The notes beneath the pieces are model-generated. The model saw nothing but the letters and a program-made list of their open reading frames with translations, did no database searches and had not been told where the DNA came from. The translations under genes and the position numbers were made by a program. A stretch of 64,000 bases of DNA from Caenorhabditis remanei (lineage: Eukaryota; Nematoda; Chromadorea; Rhabditida; Rhabditidae): the NCBI RefSeq assembly GCF_010183535.1, contig NC_071332.1:8804001-8868000 (forward strand). Direction: 5' to 3'. Of the stretch, positions 37,820 through 48,521 are shown in pieces (positions within the stretch are counted from its first letter, which is position 1; each line of letters begins with the position of its first letter).

Positions 37820-40337
37820 TTAACTCCAAATTCCAACATTGTACTGCATCACGGATGCATTTCCAGCCATAAGCTCCTCGTCGTCACTTATTTCATCTTC
37901 GATTGGTTGTAGGGAGATGTCTCCAGTACCCCGTTGTAAATATTCTGGTTCGTTCTTTTCCAAACCTTTTCCTGGTCTGTAGAAGAACTTCGATCGGTTC
38001 GGAAACACTGTCAATGAGTTGTTCACTGGCTCAAGTTGATCTTTTTCCATTATTGAACTGTGAAGTGTTTGGAAACGTATTAGAAGAGACTTCAAATTAG
38101 CCGGAGAAGTATTTTCAGCGCGTTTCTGGAAAAAGAAAATTTTGCGAACTTAGAAAAAAATAAAATAAAAAATACTATAAGATCAGACGGAATCTTACCA
38201 AAACGGTGATTTTGAATGCTTCAATCTCTTCCATCACTTGTTCCAACGTATTCGCTTTATTTGCTTCGATATATCTTTCAACAACTGTAAAGAGATCTAT
38301 AAGCTTTGAGAAATAATAAATTCGGTACCATTCGAAGTGCCCGGTTGATCAGAGTCATCGTGCTGATGTTCGTGTTGAAGCTGATGTTGTTGTCGATGAT
38401 GCGCATGATGATGATGGTGATGATGATGAATATGTTCATCAATTTCCTCTTCGACATCTCCGTCGACTATCACTATTTCATTATTAGGAGCTGAAAGAAC
38501 ATGTTGGCTCGAAATAACTTTTAAATAGTCAACTTACACGAGAGAACAACCCGCTCATCGACACACGACTTATCATCGATTATTCGATCATTGGAGCTCA
38601 CACTGGTCACGACAACCTCATTACCAACTTCCACGTCTACTTCTCCCTCGTCTCTACAACTAGAATACTTATCAACAGGTTTAATCGAGAAATAGACAGA
38701 TAACTTACATAAGGTCATTTCCTTTGCTCATAATATCTTGGTGGCTTTGATATTCTTGTGTGACGACGACTTCACTGACTTCTTCTTCTCCGACAACCAT
38801 CTGTGTCTCTTGAACATATCCATCAACTTCGTATTCACCCATTTCTATTGACATATATGGCTCATCAACCATTTCTTCTTCTTCTTCTCCTTCTTGCCCA
38901 TACTCATCCTGATGTCCTGACTGTGAATCCCCAGGAGCCATGTCGAACGGGACCAGAACACCGTCTTCACGACGTGTTTTTGCGAGAAAAACTCGAGGTC
39001 TCGGCCAATTTTCTTGAATGGCAATTTCAGAGGTTGTCGGTCTTCTTGATTCAGAAAATCGCCGTGGAACCAATGATGTTTCAATTCCTACTTTCTCCAA
39101 TAATTCTTCTTCCCACAATTCAACTGTTGTCGGGATGTTAGTTCTGACCCACTTTTTTGTACAAGACACTAAAATACTTTTGAGCTCATCGGTGTCCACA
39201 AAACAAATACGTTGAGCATAAATGTTTTCCCCGGAATAATTCAAAAAGTGGTGTCTTAAGTAGCCGATAATTTCCATAGGGGTGCATTGATCCATTTGTT
39301 TTTGGGCAATGATGTATTTGATGACATTGGGAAGACGCATGCGGGCATCGTGACCATAGTGATCTCCGCAGAATTCGGCCGTGACACGTCTGAAAAGAAA
39401 GTTATTTTGAAGATACGAAATAAAACTCATTTTTAGCGTTTTTCTTCAAACTAACCCATCATGATGCTCTGTTGCATGAATATAAGCTGTACATGTGAAT
39501 CCAAGACGAAATGGTCCTGTTCTCTCGCTTCCGGTAGTCTTCTCACCCACGTTTCCACTACGATTGCACGCTAGAAATATTCCTTTACCACGTGCACGTC
39601 GTTTAGCTCCAGATTTGTGACGAAAGTGCGCTCCTCCCTCAGCTTCTAGCCAGAATTTGAAACGCTAAAACAATTAATAGAAAAAACGTATGAAAAAGTT
39701 CAATTCTTTGACATACGTCGAATGTTTGGCGATCTGGAAACGACATGTTATGAATTTCGGGATGAACATCGTGCTCCAGACGAAGATGATCATGGAATTC
39801 ATTACGAGTCACGAATTCAGCCAGACACGATCCGCAACAGTAGAATCGTTTTTTGAGCTCCGGATGAGCAATTGTATCATTATGACGACGACCACATCCG
39901 TTGTTTTTATGATAGTCAATTGTCCGGCTCGCAATCAATTTATTGCAGCCGTATGGACATTTGAATCTTGGTTGTGAATGCTAAAAAATCATATTTCAAT
40001 GTATTACAGCTTGCGAACGCTGAGAGTTTTTCTTGAGTCTTTGAAAAAATTTGTGGGAGAAGGTTCTAAGAGGTTAACGACATCAAAGAAAATTGGGCAT
40101 GGTTGACTGCAATCACGCCGCACACAAATTCAAGGAAAAGTGTGCCGCGCTATTGCGATAAGCTATGAAGGTTCCTGTTGGTCCTTGAAGTTTTTTTCTG
40201 CCGTTTTTCTCGATTTTCATGGTTTATCTCTGCTTATAAGATTTTTTTCAAAAAAAATTGTATATTACCTTCAATTGTAAATATGGATTCACATACATCT
40301 CTTCGGCAAGATGATGGTCCTCTATTTCATCTGTCAT
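37820..40337 (-). CDS. C2H2-type zinc-finger protein with His-rich segment
   Basis: Eight exons (40269-40337, 39717-39980, 39456-39664, 38709-39389, 38538-38659, 38329-38490, 38199-38284, 37820-38125; minus strand) encode about 632 residues. Two zinc-binding modules appear near the N-terminus: CPYGCNKLIASRTIDYHKNNGCGRRH and CCGSCLAEFVTRNEFHDHLRLEH. They are followed by a conserved-looking domain (RFKFWLEAEGGAHFRH, GPFRLGFTCTAYIHATEHHDG, EFCGDHYGHDARMRLPNVI, GYLRHHFLNYSGENIYAQR) that resembles nematode families related to transposase-derived DNA-binding proteins. The C-terminal part is acidic and low complexity, including a run of eight His (about residue 440) followed by Gln/His-rich sequence. 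Exon five has two closely spaced acceptors (CTAG and GTAG, six bases apart), either keeping frame. A nuclear DNA-binding role is inferred. It is the likely first gene of an operon with mrps-11. Confidence 0.85.
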
Positions 40338-40778
40338 TCTGTAAAATCATACATTTAACGTGTTATAAGTTTACAAATCCGATAAATAATCGATAAACCA
40401 ATGAGAATTGAAATGTGACTTCAAATTTTTTCGACGAAGGTTGATCGGAGCCAACGTTGTTACTAGCGCCAATGAGGACGCGAGAAATGCGCAAACGAAA
40501 ATCGATGTGTGTCGCTCAGCGCACCGAGGTTGTTGCCACTTTTCCACATAGTTTGTTGTTGTAGTATCATCTTCCGATCTATAACACTGACTAATACGTA
40601 AATGGAATATGAGATATTGATTCATTCAAGAATAAATATGTACTTTCTTAATCAGTGGGCGTCTGAAATATTGAACATTCCTCATTTTGCTTCTCGTTTA
40701 GTTCTTCTGTTTCGAAGGTTTTTTTTCCAGAATATACCTCAAGAATATCGAAGTCTCATAACCAGAAGTCACAACACC
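40338..40778. promoter_or_regulatory. Divergent promoter region, zinc-finger gene and RBM25-like gene
   Basis: The 441 bp between two divergent start codons contains no coding exon. It is AT-rich apart from a GC-richer central part near 40430-40520. A TTTCCAG acceptor-like site at about 40725-40731, 48 bases before the RBM25-like start codon, could serve SL1 trans-splicing. Confidence 0.5.
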
Positions 40779-43700
40779 ATGGCTTTCAGGCAGAGCTACG
40801 GAATGCCTTCTTATCCTCGTGAGTTTTCTAGCCTCAAGGCATATGCATACATAATGAAAAGAGCTTTAAAGAAGATAACACATTTATTCAGACTATCCGC
40901 AGCAACAGCAACAGCAGATAGTGTTTGGACAAATGAGAATGCCGGGGCAACATGTATGTCTCACTTTTCGAATTGCAATTAATAATTCTTTTTCAGCAAC
41001 CACCACATCAGAAAACCCATAGCAAACCGGAATTAACACCAGCTGTGTTTGTTGGAAATATATCTGAAAAGTGTAGCGATGAGTTCTTTCGACAGATTTT
41101 AAATGTAGGAATAGCGATTTTCTTTATTCAAGTTAACTATTAAGATAAAATTACAGGAATGTGGCGAAGTTGCTAGCTGGAAACGTATTAAAACAGGCAA
41201 CGGAAAGTTTAATGGCTTTGGATTTTGTACTTTTACTGACCTAGAAGGAACTTTGCGAGCTCTTCGTATACTTCATGAGTTTCATCTTGGCGACAAGAAA
41301 TTGACTGTCAAGGTAAATTAATCGACATAACAAATTTGATTCGAATGTGGTTAATACTTATAGGCTGAAGGAAAAGTTCTGGAAGATTTGCGGAGGGATG
41401 CGATTGAGAACAGGAAGAAACAAGGTAAGATAAACTATTCCCATTTTTTCTCCGGACAATCCAATTATAAATTTCTCGTTTGAAGCATTATTTGCATCAT
41501 CGGTTAGGTAACACGTTGTTTTTCTGCATGATTTCACCTTATATATTCATTGTAACACTCTACATCGCTTGTCTGACAGCTAGTTTGCACTTTCTCGTTT
41601 CAGTTTTATCTTTTCGTACTTTTTTTGTCTATTTTCTTTATATATTTGTCTAGAGCAGAATTGTGATATATTGACTGAACTCAAGATGACATCTTTATCT
41701 GATCATAAACATCTATTTTCAGGAAAAAAGGAGCTGAAACTCAAGCCGGATGAGCTTCCCGCTGATGAAGATGATTTGAAAAAAGATGAAGAAATTCGAC
41801 TAAAAATTCTTAATTGGATGGAAACAGATCATAAGGAATTGTTCTCGATTACTGAAGGTGAGTTAGACTCCTCCACTATTGGAGTTGATTTGATAGGTTT
41901 CTTATAATAATATAAAAAATTCAGATGGAGAAATTTCCGAAGAGTCTAAAAAAGCTCGTGAACAAGAGGGGAAGTCTGAAAAGCATGCTCCATTAAGTAC
42001 ATCTACATCTCACAAAAAGGTTAGTCTTTTTTCTCGTCCATACCACGGGACCAGAGCCGGTTCTGCTCCACGGCGACATGAGAGGTGACCATTAGTTATT
42101 AACCACTATTTTCCATAGAATTTAAATTTTACGATCATTTTGAATATTCCATATAGGAACCTGTATAACCAGCCAAGAATCAGGAACGCAACACGTAAGT
42201 TTTGACCGTATTTTCTTATCTTGTTATTTAAAAATTCAAATTTAAAAAGTAAACGGTTACGAAACACGACACAGAATTATAATGACAATGATCACGGTAA
42301 AATAGTTGTCTCAAAAAAAAGTATGCAAGAATCCTATGTTCTAACCATCGCACCATTCCACTAAAGAAACAATGTTTAAATATTTCAATCTTTATGTTTC
42401 AACTTCACTATTCACCTCTGAAATGCATGTGTGATTGTGCAAACTAATGTGATTCTGAATCGGCTTTTGCACGCTTTCCCCTACTTTTCTTTCTGTCTCC
42501 ACTTCTTTTTTCACAACCCTCTCTTTCTTTTTTCAACACTATATCTTTGTCTATTTTCGCCTTCTTTGCGTTTTTCATCTTGATTTCGGCATTTTGTCCA
42601 ACTGGTTTGATGTGATTTCTTCCAAAAAATTCGACCGAATATTATCACAGTAAAATCCAGCAGAGATCTAAAAGTTCCAGATATTCTTCTACCCTCTTCT
42701 CTTGCTCATCAATGATTTCGGTGGTATGTTGTTGAGTGAATGAGTGTATGTCTTTGCTGTGTGACCCCTTTTAGTCGCTGCTCGAGGAGCCATATAAATT
42801 GCTCCGCCGAGGCTCTCATTGGGGAATTGCACCCTTCCCCCTCCTGATCCTCATTTCTATTGTTCCCGAGTCTTCTCATTTTATTAGTATTTTCTTGAAA
42901 TTACTGCCAATTTTGTAGGGAAAATGAACGATACAAGAACGTCTTCATCGGTAAGAAATGTTTTATTTCTGGTAATGCTGCCTAAGTTTTTTGTTTTTCT
43001 TTTGTCAACTTCTTTGATTTTTCTTGCAGCAAATTAGATGAATTTATCAAGTAGGATAGTTTTTTTGTTGGTGTTCAGAGTGTCTTCAACCCGCATTAAC
43101 CCATCGCTTCAAGCAACTCTTACGCTTCCAATCTAACTGTTTTTGATGTGCTGTTTCCCTCAAACTCGTACTTCTTCCCACCCAATACATCCACACTATT
43201 ACTATTTCTGAGGTCATAACCACAGTTGTCTTTGTCCTGTACAGTATATCAAAATCGAATTTGCAGAAATGAGTGAACTACTGGAAACCCATTAGTTTTT
43301 GCCCAATTCCGAGTCGTAAGTCATCAGCCCTACATCCCCTGTAAAATTCATTTGAATCCGATTTTACTTTGGTTTATTTTTTACGAATTGCATGCCATCT
43401 CAGTCACCCTTTTGTGTTTGAAAGTTGTTGGTAACCCTGTATGGAAAAAGGTTTTATTAACTCAAGGTGATGGTTTCAAAATATGTCATTTCAAAGTGAC
43501 AATTCAGTAAGTGCTACTATGTGTATGTCTCTGTGTCATATCGATTTCACAAAACTATTTTCATATTCTTTCATCTCACTCTCCTGCTCTCTCATTCTCT
43601 TGTCCATCAAAATTGTAATTACAGAAATTCTCATTTGAAAATATTGATGAAACATTCATGTAGACAAAATGCTATTTCTCAAGATTAAATTTGTGCCTTT

Positions 43701-45410
43701 TCAATTTCACTCATTGCAGGATGACTACAAACGAAGCCGTCACCGTCGGAGTCGGACGCGAAGCAGAGAGCGAACTTCACGTCGATCCAGAAGTAAAGAG
43801 TCACCTAGAAATAAGTGAGTGCATTCATTGGCGACGCAAATTTCAATTCATACTGGGTTTCAGAAAATCTCGACGAAGCCGTTCCAGCTCCAGCTCATCA
43901 TCTGAGTCGGACTCTTCTTCATCTCGTAGCTCATCGTATTCGTCTCGTTCTAGATCTCGTACTCCTCAAAGAAGCAAAGCATCAAAACGGCGGCGTAGTA
44001 ATAGCCGCGTTTCAGAAGATAGCGACGATGCTCGTGAAAAAAGGCAGATGAAACAATTGATGAAAGAAAAAGAACAAGCTTATCATGCTCGTCTCAAAAG
44101 ATGGGAATCAAGAGAGCGAGGAATGTCGAAGAAATATGAAAGAGAAGAAAGAAAAGAAAAGGATCGCAAGAAGTCTCTTCAAAAAGAAGGAAAACGTCTC
44201 AAACTGTTCTTAGAAGATTACGATGATGAAAAAGACGATCCAAAGTACTATAAATCATCTCAATTCTTCCAACGAAAGAGAGATTATGAAAGAGAACGAG
44301 AAGCAGATCAAAAGGACAGAATTCAAGAGATACAAGAAATAGAAGAACTCAAGAAACAGATTATGGAAGAAGCTGCGAATGATGAGAGTATAAACATAGA
44401 TGAAGAAGCAAGAAAAAGACATAAACTTAAAGTGAGTAAACGATTCAATACATTTTCGCAAATCGTAATTTACCTGAACATTTTTTGTTTTTTTTTCTAG
44501 AGATACTATAAATTTCAAAGTTACAGGAAGATGAAGCTCTCCGGAAAATGCGAGCAGACAGTGGAAGTCCAAATCCTCATCAACCACTCGGTCAGTCTGC
44601 AAAAGGAGATAATGGAGAATCGTCGAGTGAGGATGAAAGCAGCAGTGAAAAGAATAATGCTGAGGCGGACGGGGTCAAAATGGAACCAATGGATCATGGG
44701 GAGGGAACTTCTGTTCAACAAGGCGAAGAACTAAATGCTCCTGGAGCTGTGAATGGTGGCGCCTGGAAATCTATTGGTGATGATGCGACACTGAATCCAC
44801 AAATTGCACGTCCAGTTGCTAATGGAAATCAGCCACAAGTGAAGAAAGAGGCATCGCCACTACCTATTGTTCAAAGACTCAATGGAGTTTTCGGGAATGA
44901 TGACGATGAGGATGATGAGAATAGAAAGAAGAAGCTGAAACCATTCCAGATAACACGTGAAGAACGAATGCAAGTTATGTCAGCTGAAGAAAAGAAAGAG
45001 TTAACCAAACAAATAATTAAGAAGATTCCCCTCACAAAAGGTAAACAATCTTTCTAATTAACTTTCAAAAACGTTTTTAATTACAGAAGAGTTGTTCGTT
45101 CACAAAATTGAATGGGATCAGTTGGATCGTAAATGGATGGACAACAGAATTCGTCCGTGGGTTGCCAAGAAAGTTAATGCTTTTCTTGGAGAGGATGATC
45201 AGTCACTCTGCGACTTTATTTGTGAACAAATTGGGAAACAGGCAACTCCAGAAGAGATTCTCAAAGACATAGCAATGGTAAGTATTGAAGATTTCGAATA
45301 AATTCAATCGGCGTTTCCAGATTATTGATGAAGATGCGGAACAATTCGTGATCAAGATGTGGCGTCTTCTAATTTACGAGGGACAAGCTCGGCGAATGGG
45401 AATAACTTAA
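40779..45410 (+). CDS. RBM25-like RNA-binding splicing factor (RRM plus PWI)
   Basis: Twelve exons give 704 residues: 40779-40818, 40892-40953, 40997-41104, 41157-41312, 41364-41424, 41723-41857, 41925-42019, 43720-43814, 43864-44431, 44527-45040, 45087-45277 and 45321-45410. Domains in order: a Gln/Pro-rich leader, an RRM with RNP2 VFVGNI and RNP1-like FNGFGFCTF (residues about 48-120), an acidic and charged region, an RS stretch (KRSRHRRSRTRSRERTSRRS, RSRSSSSSSESD), a long Glu/Arg/Lys helix (REERKEKDRKKS, KRDYEREREADQKD), and a C-terminal PWI domain (EWDQLDRKWMDNRIRPWVAKK to LIYEGQARRMGIT). This is the architecture of RBM25/Snu71, a U1-associated factor in alternative splicing. A longer form is possible through 42020-42084 and two microexons. 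The next gene follows at operon-like distance. Confidence 0.92.
42020..42950 (+). other. Optional coding segments of the RBM25-like gene
   Basis: Three pieces keep the frame when joined: an extension of exon seven to 42084 (donor AG|GTGACC), a 38-base exon 42157-42194 (acceptor TATAG, donor GTAAGT) and a 32-base exon 42919-42950 (acceptor TTTGTAG, donor GTAAGA). Together they add 45 residues reading VSLFSRPYHGTRAGSAPRRH, ERNLYNQPRIRNATRK and MNDTRTSSS, and then splice into the RS exon at 43720 in phase 0. Skipping all three uses the GTTAGT donor at 42020. The added stretch is basic and Ser/Arg-rich, in keeping with the adjoining RS region. Confidence 0.6.
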
Positions 45411-45591
45411 TCGAATGGAAATAACCTCACTGTTTATATGTTTCATACCAATTTACCCTAAGTCCCAGTCGCACCCAAGAATGATTTCTCATTTACCCAA
45501 CAATACTTGGTTTTACCCGTCTACATTTTACTCCGGCCAACCAAAAAAAAACCCCGCTATTTTTTTATAACTTAACATTCAAGTTTTATTA

Positions 45592-45597
45592 AATAAA
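45592..45597 (+). terminator. Poly(A) signal of the RBM25-like gene
   Basis: AATAAA about 180 bases after the RBM25-like stop codon and about 120 bases before the next start codon. A CATCACAG acceptor lies shortly before that start codon (near 45706), roughly 100 bases beyond the expected cleavage site, which is the usual geometry of an SL2-spliced operon. Confidence 0.6.
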
Positions 45598-45718
45598 TTG
45601 TATTTTCTTGATGATATTCGAACTACCTGAAACTTCTATTCTGGCTAATACCTTCAAAAGTTCTTTTTCATGTAGTTGATTCATCTAGTACATTGCCTCA
45701 TCACAGATTCATTCCATT

Positions 45719-46732
45719 ATGCGGGTTCGATGGGCGATTTCGTTGGAAGACACAATTACATCTCCCACCTTTCAAAACATATTCAGGCGAGCAGTGTTAT
45801 GTGCATCGGAAGAAGATGTGGATCAACAGAGGAGATTTCGATTCAAAGAAGATGCACTGGCTTGTCTCATCGGTAGATTGATGCCAAGGTTTGAATTTCA
45901 AAAAGATAAATCAATGAAATTCTTGTAATTGAAGAAAAGCCGCCGTTCTTCATACATCGAATTCTTGGTCTTCATTGGAGTTCGTCCGTACCGAAATCGG
46001 AAAACCCTCTCTAGTTCAGTCTTCTTCCGCTCCAAATTTTGAATACAATGTTTCTCATCACGGAGATCTCGTTGTTTTGGCTACAGGTGAAACAAGAATT
46101 GGTGTTGATGTGATGAGAGTTGATGAAGCTCGTCGAGAGACAGCTGTTGAGCAGATGGATACATTGAAAAGACATTTCAGTGAAGAAGAGATTCAAACAG
46201 TGAAAGGAGGAGAGAAAAGCGAAATGAAAAGGTTCGTACTGGACCGTACTGGATGGTTCCATTTTATTAAAATTAGTTCAAATTCACAATCAAGTGAACT
46301 ATTTGCAGATGGCATGCATTCTATAGGATTTGGTGTCTGAAAGAGTCAATTCTGAAGGCAACAGGCGTCGGACTTCCTGATGGATTGCACAATCACACTT
46401 TTCAAATGAATCGAAACTATGATCATATTCCAGGTGAGTTGAAACAGTTTACTCCGGAAAAAATAATTTTATTATCAGGAAATTCCACAACATCATCTCT
46501 ATATTTTCATCGATCCACTCCCCAACCTCAATGGACTTTCGAAGAGTCGTTCATCGGTGAAAAACATTGTGTAGCTGTGGCTTCGGAATCCTCTTCACCT
46601 TCAGAAAACGTTATTCCATTTGAAATGAAATCTTTAGAAGAGATTTTAAAAGACGCTGATTTTATAAATGTAACTGCTGATGTTGATGAGGAACTTGAAG
46701 TTTTCATGGAGAAACCGAATAAACCATTTTAA
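45719..46732 (+). CDS. 4'-phosphopantetheinyl transferase (AASDHPPT-like)
   Basis: Four exons (45719-45888, 45935-46231, 46309-46433, 46479-46732) encode 281 residues. The enzyme transfers the phosphopantetheine arm of coenzyme A to acyl-carrier domains, for example of fatty-acid synthase and mitochondrial ACP. Family motifs are present: RFRFKEDALACLIGRLMPR near the N-terminus, the substrate-binding NVSHHGDLVVLA (residues 95-106), the metal-binding GVDVMRV with Asp115, and RIWCLKESILKATGVGL, which carries the Lys-Glu pair of the W/F-x-x-K-E-x-x-x-K motif. Length and order match human AASDHPPT. The second acceptor (TTGAAG) is weak by worm standards but is the only one that preserves frame. Its position suggests it is the second gene of an operon with the RBM25-like gene. 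Confidence 0.9.
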
Positions 46733-46888
46733 GATATTGATCATCAAAAGAAAACAAATGGTGAAGAGAAAGAGAAGACAGTACACCAGGAAGTAAAATT
46801 AATGTGATAGAAACATGAAATGAGCATTTCTAGATGGTAGAAGAGAATGTAAAGAAGCAATATTCATCGAAAGAAGACGTCGTTGTTC

Positions 46889-47348
46889 TTATTTTCCGGG
46901 TCGAAGACCATCCCCACGACCGATCGCAATGTTTCGTTTCATGTATGGAAGGAATTGACGAGCTGCGTTTTTCTCCTTAACGAAACAATTAGTTTTGAAT
47001 ATTAGAGACATCGAGATCTGGATGATTCGTCTCACTAAGAATGTACTAAGAGAGTTCATCGTTCAATTAACTGGTCATATGATTCTGACATCTTTATGGT
47101 GCTCTTTGTGAAACGTTTATGATTCAGTAAGAACTAGAATCGAGCAAAGAACCAGACCAGAAACTTGTCTCTCGAAAATTCTATTTTTGTGACAATTTTT
47201 GAAAACCTACAGTACTCTAAGAATTCGAACTCACATCATTCTCCAAATCCACTGGATCATAATCGTAATTCAGCCGGAAATACGGCAGAGCCGCTGCGAG
47301 CCCAACGAGAACCATCATTACAAGAACAAATGTGCGAAGAGACAACAT
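46889..47348 (-). CDS. nlp-46: Neuropeptide-like protein precursor (nlp-46-like)
   Basis: Two short exons (47235-47348 and 46889-46975, minus strand) encode a 66-residue precursor. It starts with a clear signal peptide (MLSLRTFVLVMMVLVGLAAA), continues with an acidic spacer (NYDYDPVDLEND, AARQFLPYM), and ends with a dibasic KR, the peptide NIAIGRGDGLRPG and a final Lys before the stop. Cleavage after KR and removal of the terminal Lys would leave a Gly for amidation, giving NIAIGRGDGLRP-amide. I recall this peptide as the product of C. elegans nlp-46; the peptide match is firm in my memory, the gene number less so. The acceptor (GTTAAG) of exon two is non-consensus but keeps frame. Both exons are too short for simple ORF finding. 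Confidence 0.75.
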
Positions 47349-47623
47349 TGTTTTGCACCTGAAACTCGGTTTATTCGAATATCTCATAGTGCATAAACAT
47401 TGAAAACATCATAGTAAAATGTGCAAATGAGTATCATTCGGCAATGAGATGTAGAGAATTCGGGGTCCCTTCCAGGCCACGCCCCCTTTCAGACTCTCTT
47501 ATGAGGGAGTAGAAAGAGAAAGAGAATATTGAGAATTCAATAAAATGAAATACGAAATGTTGTTGGTGTATTTATAAATAGAGTGAATTTGACATTTTTT
47601 GGCTGTGCTGACTTGAGAAATGA
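47349..47623. other. Short intergenic stretch
   Basis: This is the upstream region of the neuropeptide gene. It contains a CCACGCCCCC motif at about 47478-47487 and otherwise AT-rich sequence. I see no gene in it. Confidence 0.4.
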
Positions 47624-47985
47624 ATGAGTGATGAATTGAATGGAGTAGAAAAAAGTGAACTGATGATGATGGTTTTTGGAGGTGGAAGACAGACTGAAGC
47701 AGCAGAGAGAGGATATATGGCAAATGACTCGTATCAGAATTATTATAATTATGATGTCATTTCGGAAAGTTGTGCAAATGAATGTTACGAGACATTTGCA
47801 CTTTACTTCCGTCAAGATACGCAATGTTGTCAATTTTTTGAATACTACTGTAGTTCGACACAAATAAGATATCGTTCGGAGCATCAAACGAGGTTAGTTT
47901 GGCAGTGGAGACAACGTTGTGAACTTCTTCTTCATGGAGTTCAACTCTTTGCAGAAATAGGAGGAAGGTGAAAAAAATCAAGTGA
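47624..47985 (+). CDS. Possible small Cys-rich protein
   Basis: Two exon-like segments (47624-47892 and 47955-47985), joined by an AG|GTTAGT donor and a TTTGCAG acceptor in phase 2, give 99 residues. The centre has a Tyr-rich stretch (YQNYYNYD) and five Cys within 26 residues (ESCANECYETF, QCCQFFEYYC), and the C-terminus is very basic (RNRRKVKKIK). The clean donor/acceptor pair and the codon pattern support a gene. No signal peptide is visible at this start, so a further upstream exon may exist. I do not recognise the family. Confidence 0.4.
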
Positions 47986-48249
47986 GTTTTATTAAAAACA
48001 TGGCCTAGACTTAATAAATTGTCTCCAGAATTTTGACTAAAAGAGATCGATAACTATTCCATCTGGTGACTACTGTGTTTCCGCATTTGGAGACTATTGT
48101 AACTCTATCTAATTCGTCGTATCTAATCAGAGTTATTTTTATCACTTGGAAAACTTTATCTCATGGAAGAATAATCCAGAAACTAGTCAACTAATAACAA
48201 GATTAACTCAACACCCGTTCCATAAACCAAGTCAACACCTCATTCAAAT

Positions 48250-48270
48250 TCTCTCTCTCTCTCTCTCTCC
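48250..48270. repeat. (CT)n microsatellite
   Basis: About ten uninterrupted CT units in intergenic DNA. Confidence 0.9.
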
Positions 48271-48502
48271 GCCTACACCAATAATTCATCAGTGTTGATT
48301 AGGTCTGGAACCCCATGAGCCAGAAGGTGGTAAAATGAAATAAACAAGTGAGTAATCAGACAAGAAAAGAATAGAAAGGACGTCATCTAAATCTGGATAC
48401 ATGGATATTGACGACAAAAGAAGCGAAGTTTCATAATGAACTTTGAAACGGATGGGTGGTGAAGAAGAAGAAGTCTGATGGTGACGTGACAAAACAAAAT
48501 GA

Positions 48503-48521
48503 ATATATATATATATATATA
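48503..48521. repeat. (AT)n microsatellite
   Basis: About nine to ten AT units in intergenic DNA, 230 bases from the CT tract. Confidence 0.9.

Noticed and set aside
48289..48492. Minus-strand frame ending GSWGSRPNQH, considered as a peptide precursor
   Set aside because: No signal peptide and no dibasic processing sites.
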